Shown here: positions 9,122-17,255 of the stretch, one piece after another | Position numbering within the stretch: position 1 is the stretch's first letter | Layout: the number at the start of each line of letters is the position of its first letter | The notes under the pieces: model-generated | The model's database searches: none | What the model was told of the DNA's origin: nothing | Seen by the model: the letters and a program-made list of their open reading frames with translations, nothing else | Assembly: GCA_020403455.1 (NCBI GenBank) | Contig: JADBXP010000010.1 | Location: forward strand, 160,699-224,698 | Length of the DNA stretch: 64,000 nucleotides | Direction: 5' to 3' | Source of the DNA: Chitinophagaceae bacterium | Lineage (GTDB): Bacteria > Bacteroidota > Bacteroidia > Chitinophagales > Chitinophagaceae | Made by a program: the position numbers and the translations under genes

Positions 9122-9880
9122 TTATTTTAAGCGGACGGAAACGCCGTGAATAGCAGAGCTGATCTCAGCCATCAGAGATACGTCTTTTTCGATGGCATTA
9201 CCAACCACGATCACATCTGCGCCTGCTTTACAATTGAGATATGCTTTTTCAGGGTCGGTAATTCCTCCTCCGATGATGAGAGGTATGGAAATTTGAGATG
9301 CTACCTGTGCAATCATTGACTCGGTAATCGGCTTTCTTGCTCCGCTTCCGGCATCCATATAGATAAGCTTCAATCCGAGCATTTCTCCTGCCATAGCTGT
9401 ACACATGGCTATATCATCTTTATCTGCGGGAATCGGATTGGCGTTGGAAATATAAGAGACTGTTGTTGGAGCTCCCCCATCAATCACCATATACCCCGTA
9501 GGTATGATCTCCAGTCCGCTTTTCTTCACAAAAGGTGCGCTGATTACATGCTGTCCGATCAACAATTCGGCATTGCGGCCTGAGATTAGGGATAAATAAA
9601 GCAAGGCATCTGCATAAGAGCTGATCTGGGAGGGTGATCCCGGAAACAGGGTTACGGGAATGGAACACTGGGTTTTTATTTGTTGGATACAACTATCCAG
9701 CCGATTTGAGATGACCAGGCTTCCCCCCACAAAAAAATGATCTACCCTGCAGGCAAGGGCTTTTTCGATGAGTCGGTCGAGGATTGCCTCATCTGCTTTG
9801 TCCGGATCGATCAATACAGCAAAAGACTTTTTCCCAGCCTGTCGATGGCTTGTCAGTAACTGGTAAATTCCTTTGTTCAT
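9122..9880 (-). CDS. Geranylgeranylglyceryl/heptaprenylglyceryl phosphate synthase (PcrB/GGGPS family)
   Basis: This 252-residue TIM-barrel protein carries FAVLIDPDKADEAI at the N-terminus, FPGSPSQIS, GYMVIDGGAPTTVSYIS, YMDAGSGARKPI and the C-terminal phosphate-binding loop PLIIGGGITDPEKAYLNCKAGADVIVVGN. The family joins a polyprenyl diphosphate to sn-glycerol 1-phosphate, giving archaeal-type ether lipids. Homologues are known in Bacteroidota, but their physiological product is not well settled. No sn-glycerol-1-phosphate dehydrogenase gene is visible in the window. The gene is convergent with the M28 peptidase and divergent from the GMC gene, across about 200 bases that hold no clear gene. 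Confidence 0.9.
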   Translation of the reverse strand: MNKGIYQLLTSHRQAGKKSFAVLIDPDKADEAILDRLIEKALACRVDHFFVGGSLVISNRLDSCIQQIKTQCSIPVTLFPGSPSQISSYADALLYLSLISGRNAELLIGQHVISAPFVKKSGLEIIPTGYMVIDGGAPTTVSYISNANPIPADKDDIAMCTAMAGEMLGLKLIYMDAGSGARKPITESMIAQVASQISIPLIIGGGITDPEKAYLNCKAGADVIVVGNAIEKDVSLMAEISSAIHGVSVRLK

Positions 9881-10081
9881 GCAACTGTAAGATAGGTGTT
9901 ATTGCAAAAATGGGCAAAAAATCGCAATACCCGCCGATTGTACCTTGGTTTTTGAGCCCCGTGCCGGTCTTATGTTTAAGGAGAGGTCATTTTGCCGCCC
10001 AAACGATAAAAAAAATCATTGCTGATGCTCTAAATTAATTACATTCATACTCGATTTTCAGCACATTAATTTTAGATTCAA

Positions 10082-11824
10082 ATGGGTGATTTTCAGATCA
10101 AAAAAGAGGTAAAAAAGTACGATGCGGTCATTGTAGGCTCAGGTGCCGGTGGCGGTATGGCTGCTTATGTATTGGCTAAGGCCGGGTTGAAAGTATGTTT
10201 AATTGAGGCGGGTCCCAACTATGACCCTGCGATTCATTCTTCGCAGATGAAGAATCCGTGGGAATCCCCGCGTCGTGGCGCCAGTACAAAGTTTCGTCCC
10301 TTCGGAGATTTTGACGGATGTTTCTGGGGCTGGCAGATAGATGGGGAACCCTATACCATGAAAGAGGGGAGTGATAAATTTGATTGGTGGCGTGCCCGCA
10401 TGGTGGGTGGTCGAACCAATCACTGGGGAAGGATATCTTTAAGATTTGGTCCAAAAGATTTTAAGCGTCGAAGCATTGATGGTTTGGGTGATGACTGGCC
10501 CATAGGTTATGAGGATGTAAAGCCCTATTATGATAAAATTGATCAGCTGATTGGTGTTTTTGGTTCCAATGAGGGCTTGCCGAATGATCCCGATGGCATT
10601 TTTCTGCCGCCGCCCAAGCCCAGGCTGCATGAACTAATGATCAAGAAGACCGCTACGGGCATGGGTATTCCTGTGATTCCGTCCCGTCTGTCTATTTTAA
10701 CCAAGCCCATCAACAACGAACGTGGTGCTTGTTTTTACTGTGCCCAGTGCAACAGAAGCTGTAAGGTATATGGAGACTTCTCATCCTCATCTGTGCTGGT
10801 TAAGCCGGCTGTATTGACCGGAAACATTGATCTGATCACAGATGCCATGGCAAGGGAAGTAATCACCAACAGTGAGGGTTTGGCTACAGGTGTATCTTTC
10901 ATCAAAAAAACCGATGGGGCAGAATACCAGGTTTCGGGTAGGGTGGTGATACTGGCTGCCAGTACCTGTGAGACAGCCCGTTTATTATTGAATTCTAAAT
11001 CTGCACGTCATCCCAACGGATTAGCCAATGATAGCAATGTAGTGGGAAAATATCTGCATGACTCTACCGGTGCCGCGATAGGTGGTGTGCTGCCCCAGTT
11101 GTTTGGCAGAAAGCGCTACAATGAAGATGGTGTAGGTGGCATGCACGTATATACGCCCTGGTGGCTGGATAATAAAAAGCTGGATTTCCCCCGTGGCTAT
11201 CACATTGAGTATTGGGGCGGTATGTCGCAGCCGGCTTATGGTTTTGGTTTTGGCATGCAGGGTTTGAATGGGAAGTACCAGATTAATGGTAAAACCAAAC
11301 CTGCAGGTGGTTATGGGGCATCCCTGAAGGAAGATGTTCGTTTCTTTTATGGCGCAGGTGTAGGTATGGCAGGAAGAGGGGAAGCCGTTCCGGATATAAA
11401 AAACTATTGTGAGATCGATCCCAATGTGGTCGATAAATATGGTATTCCGGTGCTGCGGTTTCATACCAAACATTCTGATTATGAGATCAAGCAGGCGAAG
11501 CACATGAAGGAAACCTTTAAGGAAATTTTACACAACATGGGTGCTGTGATTACTTGGGGAGGGGATGACAATGCGGAAAATAATTATGGACTCAGCAATC
11601 CGGGTAATATTATCCATGAAGCCGGTACAGTTCGGATGGGCGCTGACCGCAAAACATCTGCCTTGAATAAATGGAGTCAGGCGCACGATTGTAAAACGCT
11701 GTTCTGTGTAGATGGCAGTCAGTTTGTTTCACAGGCGGATAAGAACATTACCTGGACGATCCTGGCACTTTCCATGAGAACTTCCGAGTACATCATCGAT
11801 GAAATGAAAAAACAAAATCTCTGA
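10082..11824 (+). CDS. GMC-family FAD oxidoreductase (glucoside/lactose 3-dehydrogenase-like)
   Basis: This 580-residue flavoprotein has an N-terminal Rossmann FAD motif (DAVIVGSGAGGGMAAYVLAKAG) and a four-cysteine stretch around residues 218-230 (CFYCAQCNRSC). The GMC C-terminal domain contains HEAGTVRMG and the active-site segment DKNITWTILALSMRTSEYI. It has no signal peptide. The small protein encoded 19 bases downstream resembles gluconate 2-dehydrogenase subunit 3 and has a Tat-like leader, so the pair is probably exported together (hitchhiking). That is inference from characterised systems of this architecture. The substrate is likely a sugar or glycoside but is not defined by sequence. 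No cytochrome c subunit lies next to it. Confidence 0.9.
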   Translation: MGDFQIKKEVKKYDAVIVGSGAGGGMAAYVLAKAGLKVCLIEAGPNYDPAIHSSQMKNPWESPRRGASTKFRPFGDFDGCFWGWQIDGEPYTMKEGSDKFDWWRARMVGGRTNHWGRISLRFGPKDFKRRSIDGLGDDWPIGYEDVKPYYDKIDQLIGVFGSNEGLPNDPDGIFLPPPKPRLHELMIKKTATGMGIPVIPSRLSILTKPINNERGACFYCAQCNRSCKVYGDFSSSSVLVKPAVLTGNIDLITDAMAREVITNSEGLATGVSFIKKTDGAEYQVSGRVVILAASTCETARLLLNSKSARHPNGLANDSNVVGKYLHDSTGAAIGGVLPQLFGRKRYNEDGVGGMHVYTPWWLDNKKLDFPRGYHIEYWGGMSQPAYGFGFGMQGLNGKYQINGKTKPAGGYGASLKEDVRFFYGAGVGMAGRGEAVPDIKNYCEIDPNVVDKYGIPVLRFHTKHSDYEIKQAKHMKETFKEILHNMGAVITWGGDDNAENNYGLSNPGNIIHEAGTVRMGADRKTSALNKWSQAHDCKTLFCVDGSQFVSQADKNITWTILALSMRTSEYIIDEMKKQNL

Positions 11825-11843
11825 TCTTTATTAATAGCTCATT

Positions 11844-12515
11844 ATGGACAGAAGGAAATCGATCAAGACCTTATTGATAGGCGCAGCCGGTACAGGTGTT
11901 CTCGTGGAAGCCTGTAAGGAAACCGGCAAAAAAGAAACCGGCGCACTCCCCGATGTGGCGGCCGTAGCCGATCGTATGCAGGAAGAAAAAGACTACCTGA
12001 CAAAGATGGGTGCCGGTGAAACATTTTTCACGCCACATGAAATGAAGGTAATTACTTTGTTAAGTGACATCATTATTCCGGCAGATGCAGTAAGTGGCAG
12101 TGCTTCACAAGCGAAAGTGCCCGAATTCATTGAGTTCATTGTAAAAGATATGCCCGAGCACCAAACGCCTTTGCGCGGAGGCTTACGTTGGCTAGACATG
12201 TTGAGTGCGAAGCGTCATGAAAAATCTTTTGCCGATATCACCGATCAAGAACGGCTGGCATTGGTCGATCTGATTGCTTATCCGGAGAAAGCATCGCCCG
12301 AAATGAAGCAGGGGGTATCTTTCTTTAATTTGATGCGCGATCTGGTGACAACAGGTTTTTATACCTCAGAAATGGGCGTAAAAGATCTGGACTACAAGGG
12401 CAATGTACCCAATCAATGGAATGGTGTGCCCGATGATGTATTGAAGCAATATGGATACGCGTATTCTGAAAAGGAATTGAAGGAATGTATAAGCTACGAA
12501 AAGACTGCGGGGTAG
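11844..12515 (+). CDS. Gluconate 2-dehydrogenase subunit 3-like protein
   Basis: This 223-residue partner of the upstream GMC dehydrogenase belongs to the gluconate_2-dh3 family. The N-terminus MDRRKSIKTLLIGAAGTGVLVEAC combines a twin-arginine motif with a hydrophobic stretch and a Cys at about residue 24. This suggests Tat export, perhaps as a lipoprotein. The core segment FFTPHEMKVITLLSDIIIPADA is typical of the family. It probably chaperones or exports the FAD subunit and anchors the complex outside the inner membrane. The 19-base gap supports one operon. It converges with the SUMF/LamG gene 15 bases away. Confidence 0.9.
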   Translation: MDRRKSIKTLLIGAAGTGVLVEACKETGKKETGALPDVAAVADRMQEEKDYLTKMGAGETFFTPHEMKVITLLSDIIIPADAVSGSASQAKVPEFIEFIVKDMPEHQTPLRGGLRWLDMLSAKRHEKSFADITDQERLALVDLIAYPEKASPEMKQGVSFFNLMRDLVTTGFYTSEMGVKDLDYKGNVPNQWNGVPDDVLKQYGYAYSEKELKECISYEKTAG

Positions 12516-12530
12516 AGTTGCTGTAGGTTA

Positions 12531-14777
12531 TTACAATCCAAACCTGGCTTTTTGGGCGTTGAAGTTTTGTAAAACTTCCGCAGCAGAAAGGGATCTGTTA
12601 TAAATTTTTGTATTAGCAATGTGCGCATCTATGCTCAAAACAGGCAAATTTATTGGCCTTGCTCCTATTACTAAACTATTCATCCCGATAGGTGTAGAAG
12701 TGTTGCTTCTAGCTATTCCCAATTGAGCAACTCCATTTAAGTAAAATTGGACATAAGTTGGAGAAACAGTAAAGCAAATATTACACCAGGTTCCAAAGTT
12801 TACGGATGAAGTCATGAGGTTTGTTCCAAAAGGCACAACTAAAAAAACTCCCTCAATACTACATCTATTAAATGCAGTAGTTGCATTCTGTTGCATGTCA
12901 ATATTAAATCCTGTATTAAAGTCATCGCCACCCCCAACCGCTCCGGCAAATCCTTTAAATCCTCCACTATTGCTTTGAACTTTGACGAACATTTGAATAG
13001 TAAAGGTATTTACTGCGGCTAAGTTGCCACAATTAACGTAATCATTTACCCCATCAAATACAATACTTCCCCCATCACTATTGTTGTAGGTTGGTCCATT
13101 GGTAAGTGTACCATTATTTCTATTTCCGCTGAGATCTGTCAAGGTAGTACCGGAGCCGGGATAGGAAGCAGTGACGCCTGCATCCAGCCAGAGCACTAAA
13201 CCGTCAGTGACGATGCCTGATGAAATGGTTTTTACACCTCTTCCTCCTGCATTGGCAACGCGACTAATGTTGCCATTCGCAGCTTGGGTTCTTCCGGAAC
13301 TGTTTGCAGCAACAGCAGCCGTATCATAAGCTCCTCCTTTCCAACCACTGCCGGTAGCCGCCGGCCAGCCGGATACATCAGATGAGCCACCGGAAGTAAG
13401 TGTACCATTGCCATGCGTTGCAGAAAAGGTTCTACCGGTTGGATTGCCAACGGTTACGACTCTTTCCCATAGATTGCCACCGAGATCCATATTGCCGTAA
13501 TAACCGGCTCCACTGCCACTTCGACCAGAGGAGCCTGTTGCGAAGATGCCATTTCTCACAGGCCCTGTGTTAAATGCATTGGTGAAAGCTATATTAGCCC
13601 CTGTATTAGAAGCGAGTTCATTGGTAAAACCTGGATTCGTTAAGCCGGTGAGAGCAGTGGCGGAAGCAGTTCCCCAGGGGTACTCACCCGATACCGGCAA
13701 TTGATTACCTCGACAAGATTTTTCAAATTCCAGTTCTGTCATGGGTCGCAAACCTGCCCAATCGAGATAGGCGGTGAGATCATCCCAGGAGAGATAGTTA
13801 CAGGCGATGTGTTGTCCGTCATCGGCTTCGTTGTAAATACCATCGTCATCCAAATTACAGGCATAGACAGCAGGGACAGTAGAAGCTGTACCGGGAGTTT
13901 GAATATCAATGCCATTGCGGTTCAAGTTACCAGAAATTAATGCACCTGTACCGGCGGCACTGTTGGGTGGAGAAGATGCGGCTGTACGCGTAGCTTGTTG
14001 GGTATAAGTAAGTGTATTGAGGAAGTCTACATATTGTTGCTGACTGATCTCGTACTTCATGGAATAGAAGGCGTTGAACCCGGTGGGAAAGCCGGCAGCA
14101 AGTGAGGCGGTATTGGTTCCGGTAAGGTCAGTAGATGTATTGTTATAGGCAGCGATGCTGGTGGGTGAAGAGGAGCTACTGTTGCCCTGAATAGTGGGAA
14201 GGGAACCGGTGATGGTAAACGAAGAGGCAGTTCCTGAACTGGTTATATCATTGGCTCTTCTGAATTCTCCGTTATTGATGGCACCACTTCCCGCCTGGAA
14301 ACCGCCGACCTGGTTGTAGACCATCTCGATGGCGAAGACGCGGACAAAGATCCGGGCTTCATTAGCAACTCCATCAGTGCCATAGTTCCACTGTAGTTGG
14401 ATGCCGGAAGGATCAAAAGTGCTTGGTCCACCTGCAGCACTGCGATAGATGAAGATGCCGGTGGCATCGGTTTGGGTGGAGGCTGCAGCAACGGGTAGGG
14501 TATGTCCGGAAGTGGCGAGGGTAGCGTGTTTCCATTCGCCGGTTGTTCCGACTCTATACTTGACAAATACCCAGGCAGCATCCCAGTTGAAGGGGGCGGA
14601 AGTAGTTCTCCAGGAATTGTCCCAATTGAGGTTAAAGTTAACCCGCACTGTTTTGGTGGAAGTATTGCGATTGGTGAGGGAGATATTGGAGACGACAATG
14701 TTGTTGGCCAATCCATGAAATGAAAGGCACACGCAAGCCAAAAGCCACAAAAACTTGATAGCAATACTGGATTTCAT
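12531..14777 (-). CDS. Secreted SUMF (formylglycine-generating-enzyme-like) + LamG protein, copy A
   Basis: The 748-residue precursor has a signal peptide (residues 1-24). Next comes an unrecognised region beginning NNIVVSNISLTNRNTS, with a conserved NWDNSWRTTSAPFNWDAAWVFVKY stretch. A SUMF/FGE-sulfatase-like domain (about 230-520) contains FYSMKYEISQQQYVDFLN, YLSWDDLTAYLDWAGLRPMTELEFEKSCRG and GGNLWERVV. A LamG/concanavalin-like domain (about 535-748) ends in FNAQKARFGL. The paired active-site cysteines of true FGE are not evident, so the SUMF fold is probably a binding domain. No C-terminal type IX sorting domain is seen. It is a close paralogue of copy B just upstream. Its function is unknown; a surface or extracellular binding role is inferred from the domains. 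Confidence 0.85.
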   Translation of the reverse strand: MKSSIAIKFLWLLACVCLSFHGLANNIVVSNISLTNRNTSTKTVRVNFNLNWDNSWRTTSAPFNWDAAWVFVKYRVGTTGEWKHATLATSGHTLPVAAASTQTDATGIFIYRSAAGGPSTFDPSGIQLQWNYGTDGVANEARIFVRVFAIEMVYNQVGGFQAGSGAINNGEFRRANDITSSGTASSFTITGSLPTIQGNSSSSSPTSIAAYNNTSTDLTGTNTASLAAGFPTGFNAFYSMKYEISQQQYVDFLNTLTYTQQATRTAASSPPNSAAGTGALISGNLNRNGIDIQTPGTASTVPAVYACNLDDDGIYNEADDGQHIACNYLSWDDLTAYLDWAGLRPMTELEFEKSCRGNQLPVSGEYPWGTASATALTGLTNPGFTNELASNTGANIAFTNAFNTGPVRNGIFATGSSGRSGSGAGYYGNMDLGGNLWERVVTVGNPTGRTFSATHGNGTLTSGGSSDVSGWPAATGSGWKGGAYDTAAVAANSSGRTQAANGNISRVANAGGRGVKTISSGIVTDGLVLWLDAGVTASYPGSGTTLTDLSGNRNNGTLTNGPTYNNSDGGSIVFDGVNDYVNCGNLAAVNTFTIQMFVKVQSNSGGFKGFAGAVGGGDDFNTGFNIDMQQNATTAFNRCSIEGVFLVVPFGTNLMTSSVNFGTWCNICFTVSPTYVQFYLNGVAQLGIARSNTSTPIGMNSLVIGARPINLPVLSIDAHIANTKIYNRSLSAAEVLQNFNAQKARFGL

Positions 14778-14784
14778 AGATGAT

Positions 14785-14792
14785 CAAAAATA
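14785..14792 (-). promoter_or_regulatory. Putative -7 element (TATTTTTG) of SUMF/LamG copy A
   Basis: An exact TAnnTTTG match on the minus strand, 7 bases upstream of the ATG at 14777. The same octamer occurs 6 bases upstream of copy B's ATG, so promoter and start are conserved between the paralogues. Confidence 0.45.
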
Positions 14793-14880
14793 ACAAAAAG
14801 TCATAATCAGTTTCCTTGTTTAAAGTAGGATACGCAAATGATCAATGTCATTAATTGATTTTCAAGGAGATAAGAATTAT

Positions 14881-17133
14881 CTACAATCCAAACCTTGCTT
14901 TTTGTGCGTTGAAGTTTTGCTGGATTTCTGCGGTAGAAAGCACTCTATTATATATTCTGGCGATATAAATTTGTGCATTTGCGGGAGAGTCGAGACTTTC
15001 TGCAGACCTGCCTATTTTTACTGTCTGTGTTGCAGGAATATCAAGATTGTGTGTTATGTTGGTAGTTGCTTCCAGCACTCCATTTATGTAAGCTTGTATT
15101 TTATCATTCGATTTGAATGTTCCAACAATATGGTAGATAGTTCCGTAATTAATGGCAGTAGTAGATTTTGCATTTGCCTGCGGGGAGCCACTTTGCGGAG
15201 TTGTATTGAATTGAATCTTCCTGTCTGCCTCAATCAATGAAATAACAAATCCTTCAAACACGGAAGTCCATGTGTTTCTGCGAAACAATAAATATTGCCA
15301 ACCTCTTGAAGTGCTGGCATTCACCTTGATGAATAGTTCAGCTGTAATTTCAGTACTATTAGCTATTTGAGATTCGGATGGAACATTCACATAGTCATTT
15401 ACACCATCCAATACAATATTTCCTTCGTTGCTGCTATTGAAAGTAGGCCCATTGAGAAGAGTACCATTGTTTCGATTTCCACTCATATCAATCCAGTCAA
15501 CACCAGTTTGTGGGTAAGAGTGTAAAAGACCCGCATCAAACCATAGAGCCAAACCATTGATGACTATACTCGTTGTAATAGACCTAACCCCTCTCCCCCC
15601 CGTATTAGCAACTCTTGCATTGTTTCCATTGGAAGCAGATAACCTGGTCGATGTGCGGGAGGCGGAAGCACTGCTATCATAAGATCCCCCTTTCCATCCG
15701 GCTCCTGCTGCATCAGGCCATCCTGCTACGTCGGCATCACCATTTGAGTTGAGTGTGCCATTGCCATGGTTACCGGAGAAAGCTCTTCCTGCATTGTTAC
15801 CAAGGGTTACGACTCTTTCCCAGAGGTTTCCTCCGAGCTCCATATTGCCATAGTAACCCGCACCACTGGAACTTCGACTATTGGTGTTAGTGGCGAATAT
15901 GCCGTTTCTTACCGGACCTGTTGTAAAACTATTTGTAAAGGCAATATTTGCCCCTGAATTAGACGCTAATTCATTGGTCAGACTCGCATTGGTTATTCCG
16001 GTTAACGCAGTACCCGAAGTGTTTCCCCATGGATATTCATTTAGAACAGGAGCTTGATTGCCGCGACAAGATTTTTCAAATTCGAGTTCTGTCATGGGTC
16101 GCAGACCTGCCCAATCGAGATAGGCATCGAGGTCATCCCAGGAGAGATAGTTACAGGCGATGTGTTGTCCGTCATCGGCTTCGTTGTAACCATTAGATGC
16201 ATTGAGATTACAGGCATAGACCGCAGGGACAGTAGAAGCTGTACCGGGAGTTTGAATATCGATGCCATTGCGGTTTAAGTTACCAGAAATTAATGCACCG
16301 GTACCAGCGGCACTGTTGGGGGGAGAAGATGCGGCTGTACGCGCAGCTTGTTGGGTATAGGTAAGTGTATTGAGGAAGTCAACATATTGTTGCTGACTGA
16401 TCTCATACTTCATGGAGTAGAAGGCATTGAATCCGGTAGGATATCCGGTAGCTAGTGTGGCAGTTGAGGTTCCGGATAAATCATTGGAAGTGTTATTATA
16501 CGCTGCAAGATTATTAGAGGATGACAAAGAATTGTTGCTTTGAATGGTCGGTAATGATCCAGTTACGTTAAAAGTAGAGGCAGGCGTACTGGAGGACACA
16601 TCGTTGGCTCTTCTTAGTTCTCCATTATTGGCACCTCCGCTTCCTGCCTGAAATCCACCGACAAGATTGTAAACCATTTCAATTGCGAAGACCCTAACAA
16701 AGATCCGGGATTCATTGGTTACACCGTCGCTTCCATAATTCCATTGCAGTTGAATACCGGTTGGATTGAAGGTAGATGGACTTCCAACTGCAGCACTGCG
16801 ATAGATAAAGATGCCGGTGGCATCGTTTTGAGTAGATGTAGCGATACCGGGAAGGGTATGTCCGGAAGTGGCGAGGGTAGCGTGTTTCCATTCGCCGGTT
16901 GTTCCGACTCTATACTTGACAAACACCCAGGCAGCATCCCAGTTGAAGGGGGCGGAAGTAGTTCTCCAGGAATTCTCCCAGCTTAGATTAAACTGAACTC
17001 GTATAGTCTGCGAAGCTGTGTTACGACTAGCGAGTGATACATTACTTACAATTACATTGTTAGCAATACTCTGATGAGACACTAAAAAAAGGGATGCAGT
17101 GCCAATCAATTTACGGAAGGTACTGGAATTCAT
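14881..17133 (-). CDS. Secreted SUMF + LamG protein, copy B
   Basis: From the ATG at 17133 the protein has about 750 residues. An in-frame ATG at 17142 overlaps the -7 promoter element and is unlikely to be used. It has the same order as copy A: signal peptide (NSSTFRKLIGTASLFLVSHQSIA), N-terminal region with SWENSWRTTSAPFNWDAAWVFVKY, SUMF-like domain, and LamG domain ending FNAQKARFGL. The first 530 or so residues closely match copy A, while the LamG part differs strongly: it has a RGWQYLLFRRNTWTSVFEG region and different loop lengths. At the DNA level near-identical blocks alternate with diverged ones, which suggests gene conversion. The function is unknown. The two genes are 103 bases apart on the same strand. 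Confidence 0.85.
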   Translation of the reverse strand: MNSSTFRKLIGTASLFLVSHQSIANNVIVSNVSLASRNTASQTIRVQFNLSWENSWRTTSAPFNWDAAWVFVKYRVGTTGEWKHATLATSGHTLPGIATSTQNDATGIFIYRSAAVGSPSTFNPTGIQLQWNYGSDGVTNESRIFVRVFAIEMVYNLVGGFQAGSGGANNGELRRANDVSSSTPASTFNVTGSLPTIQSNNSLSSSNNLAAYNNTSNDLSGTSTATLATGYPTGFNAFYSMKYEISQQQYVDFLNTLTYTQQAARTAASSPPNSAAGTGALISGNLNRNGIDIQTPGTASTVPAVYACNLNASNGYNEADDGQHIACNYLSWDDLDAYLDWAGLRPMTELEFEKSCRGNQAPVLNEYPWGNTSGTALTGITNASLTNELASNSGANIAFTNSFTTGPVRNGIFATNTNSRSSSGAGYYGNMELGGNLWERVVTLGNNAGRAFSGNHGNGTLNSNGDADVAGWPDAAGAGWKGGSYDSSASASRTSTRLSASNGNNARVANTGGRGVRSITTSIVINGLALWFDAGLLHSYPQTGVDWIDMSGNRNNGTLLNGPTFNSSNEGNIVLDGVNDYVNVPSESQIANSTEITAELFIKVNASTSRGWQYLLFRRNTWTSVFEGFVISLIEADRKIQFNTTPQSGSPQANAKSTTAINYGTIYHIVGTFKSNDKIQAYINGVLEATTNITHNLDIPATQTVKIGRSAESLDSPANAQIYIARIYNRVLSTAEIQQNFNAQKARFGL

Positions 17134-17139
17134 AGTACC

Positions 17140-17147
17140 CAAAAATA
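17140..17147 (-). promoter_or_regulatory. Putative -7 element (TATTTTTG) of SUMF/LamG copy B
   Basis: An exact TAnnTTTG match on the minus strand, 6 bases upstream of the ATG at 17133. It fixes the likely start and implies an almost leaderless mRNA. Confidence 0.45.
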
Positions 17148-17255
17148 GACAATTATTTAAATATAGTATTAATATAATATCAATTTTTCAGCACATAATT
17201 CCTGAAAAAGGGCAGCACTTCTTGCTGATATTACTCATGAAATTCTCGCATTCAG

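Noticed and set aside
9784..10038. Possible 84-residue gene in the GGGPS-GMC gap
   Set aside because: It overlaps the start of the GGGPS gene on the other strand, has no recognisable features and lacks a promoter element. It is best seen as chance.
14845..15240. Possible cysteine-rich 131-residue gene antisense to SUMF/LamG copy B
   Set aside because: It is an antisense shadow of the LamG coding region with no start signal of its own.
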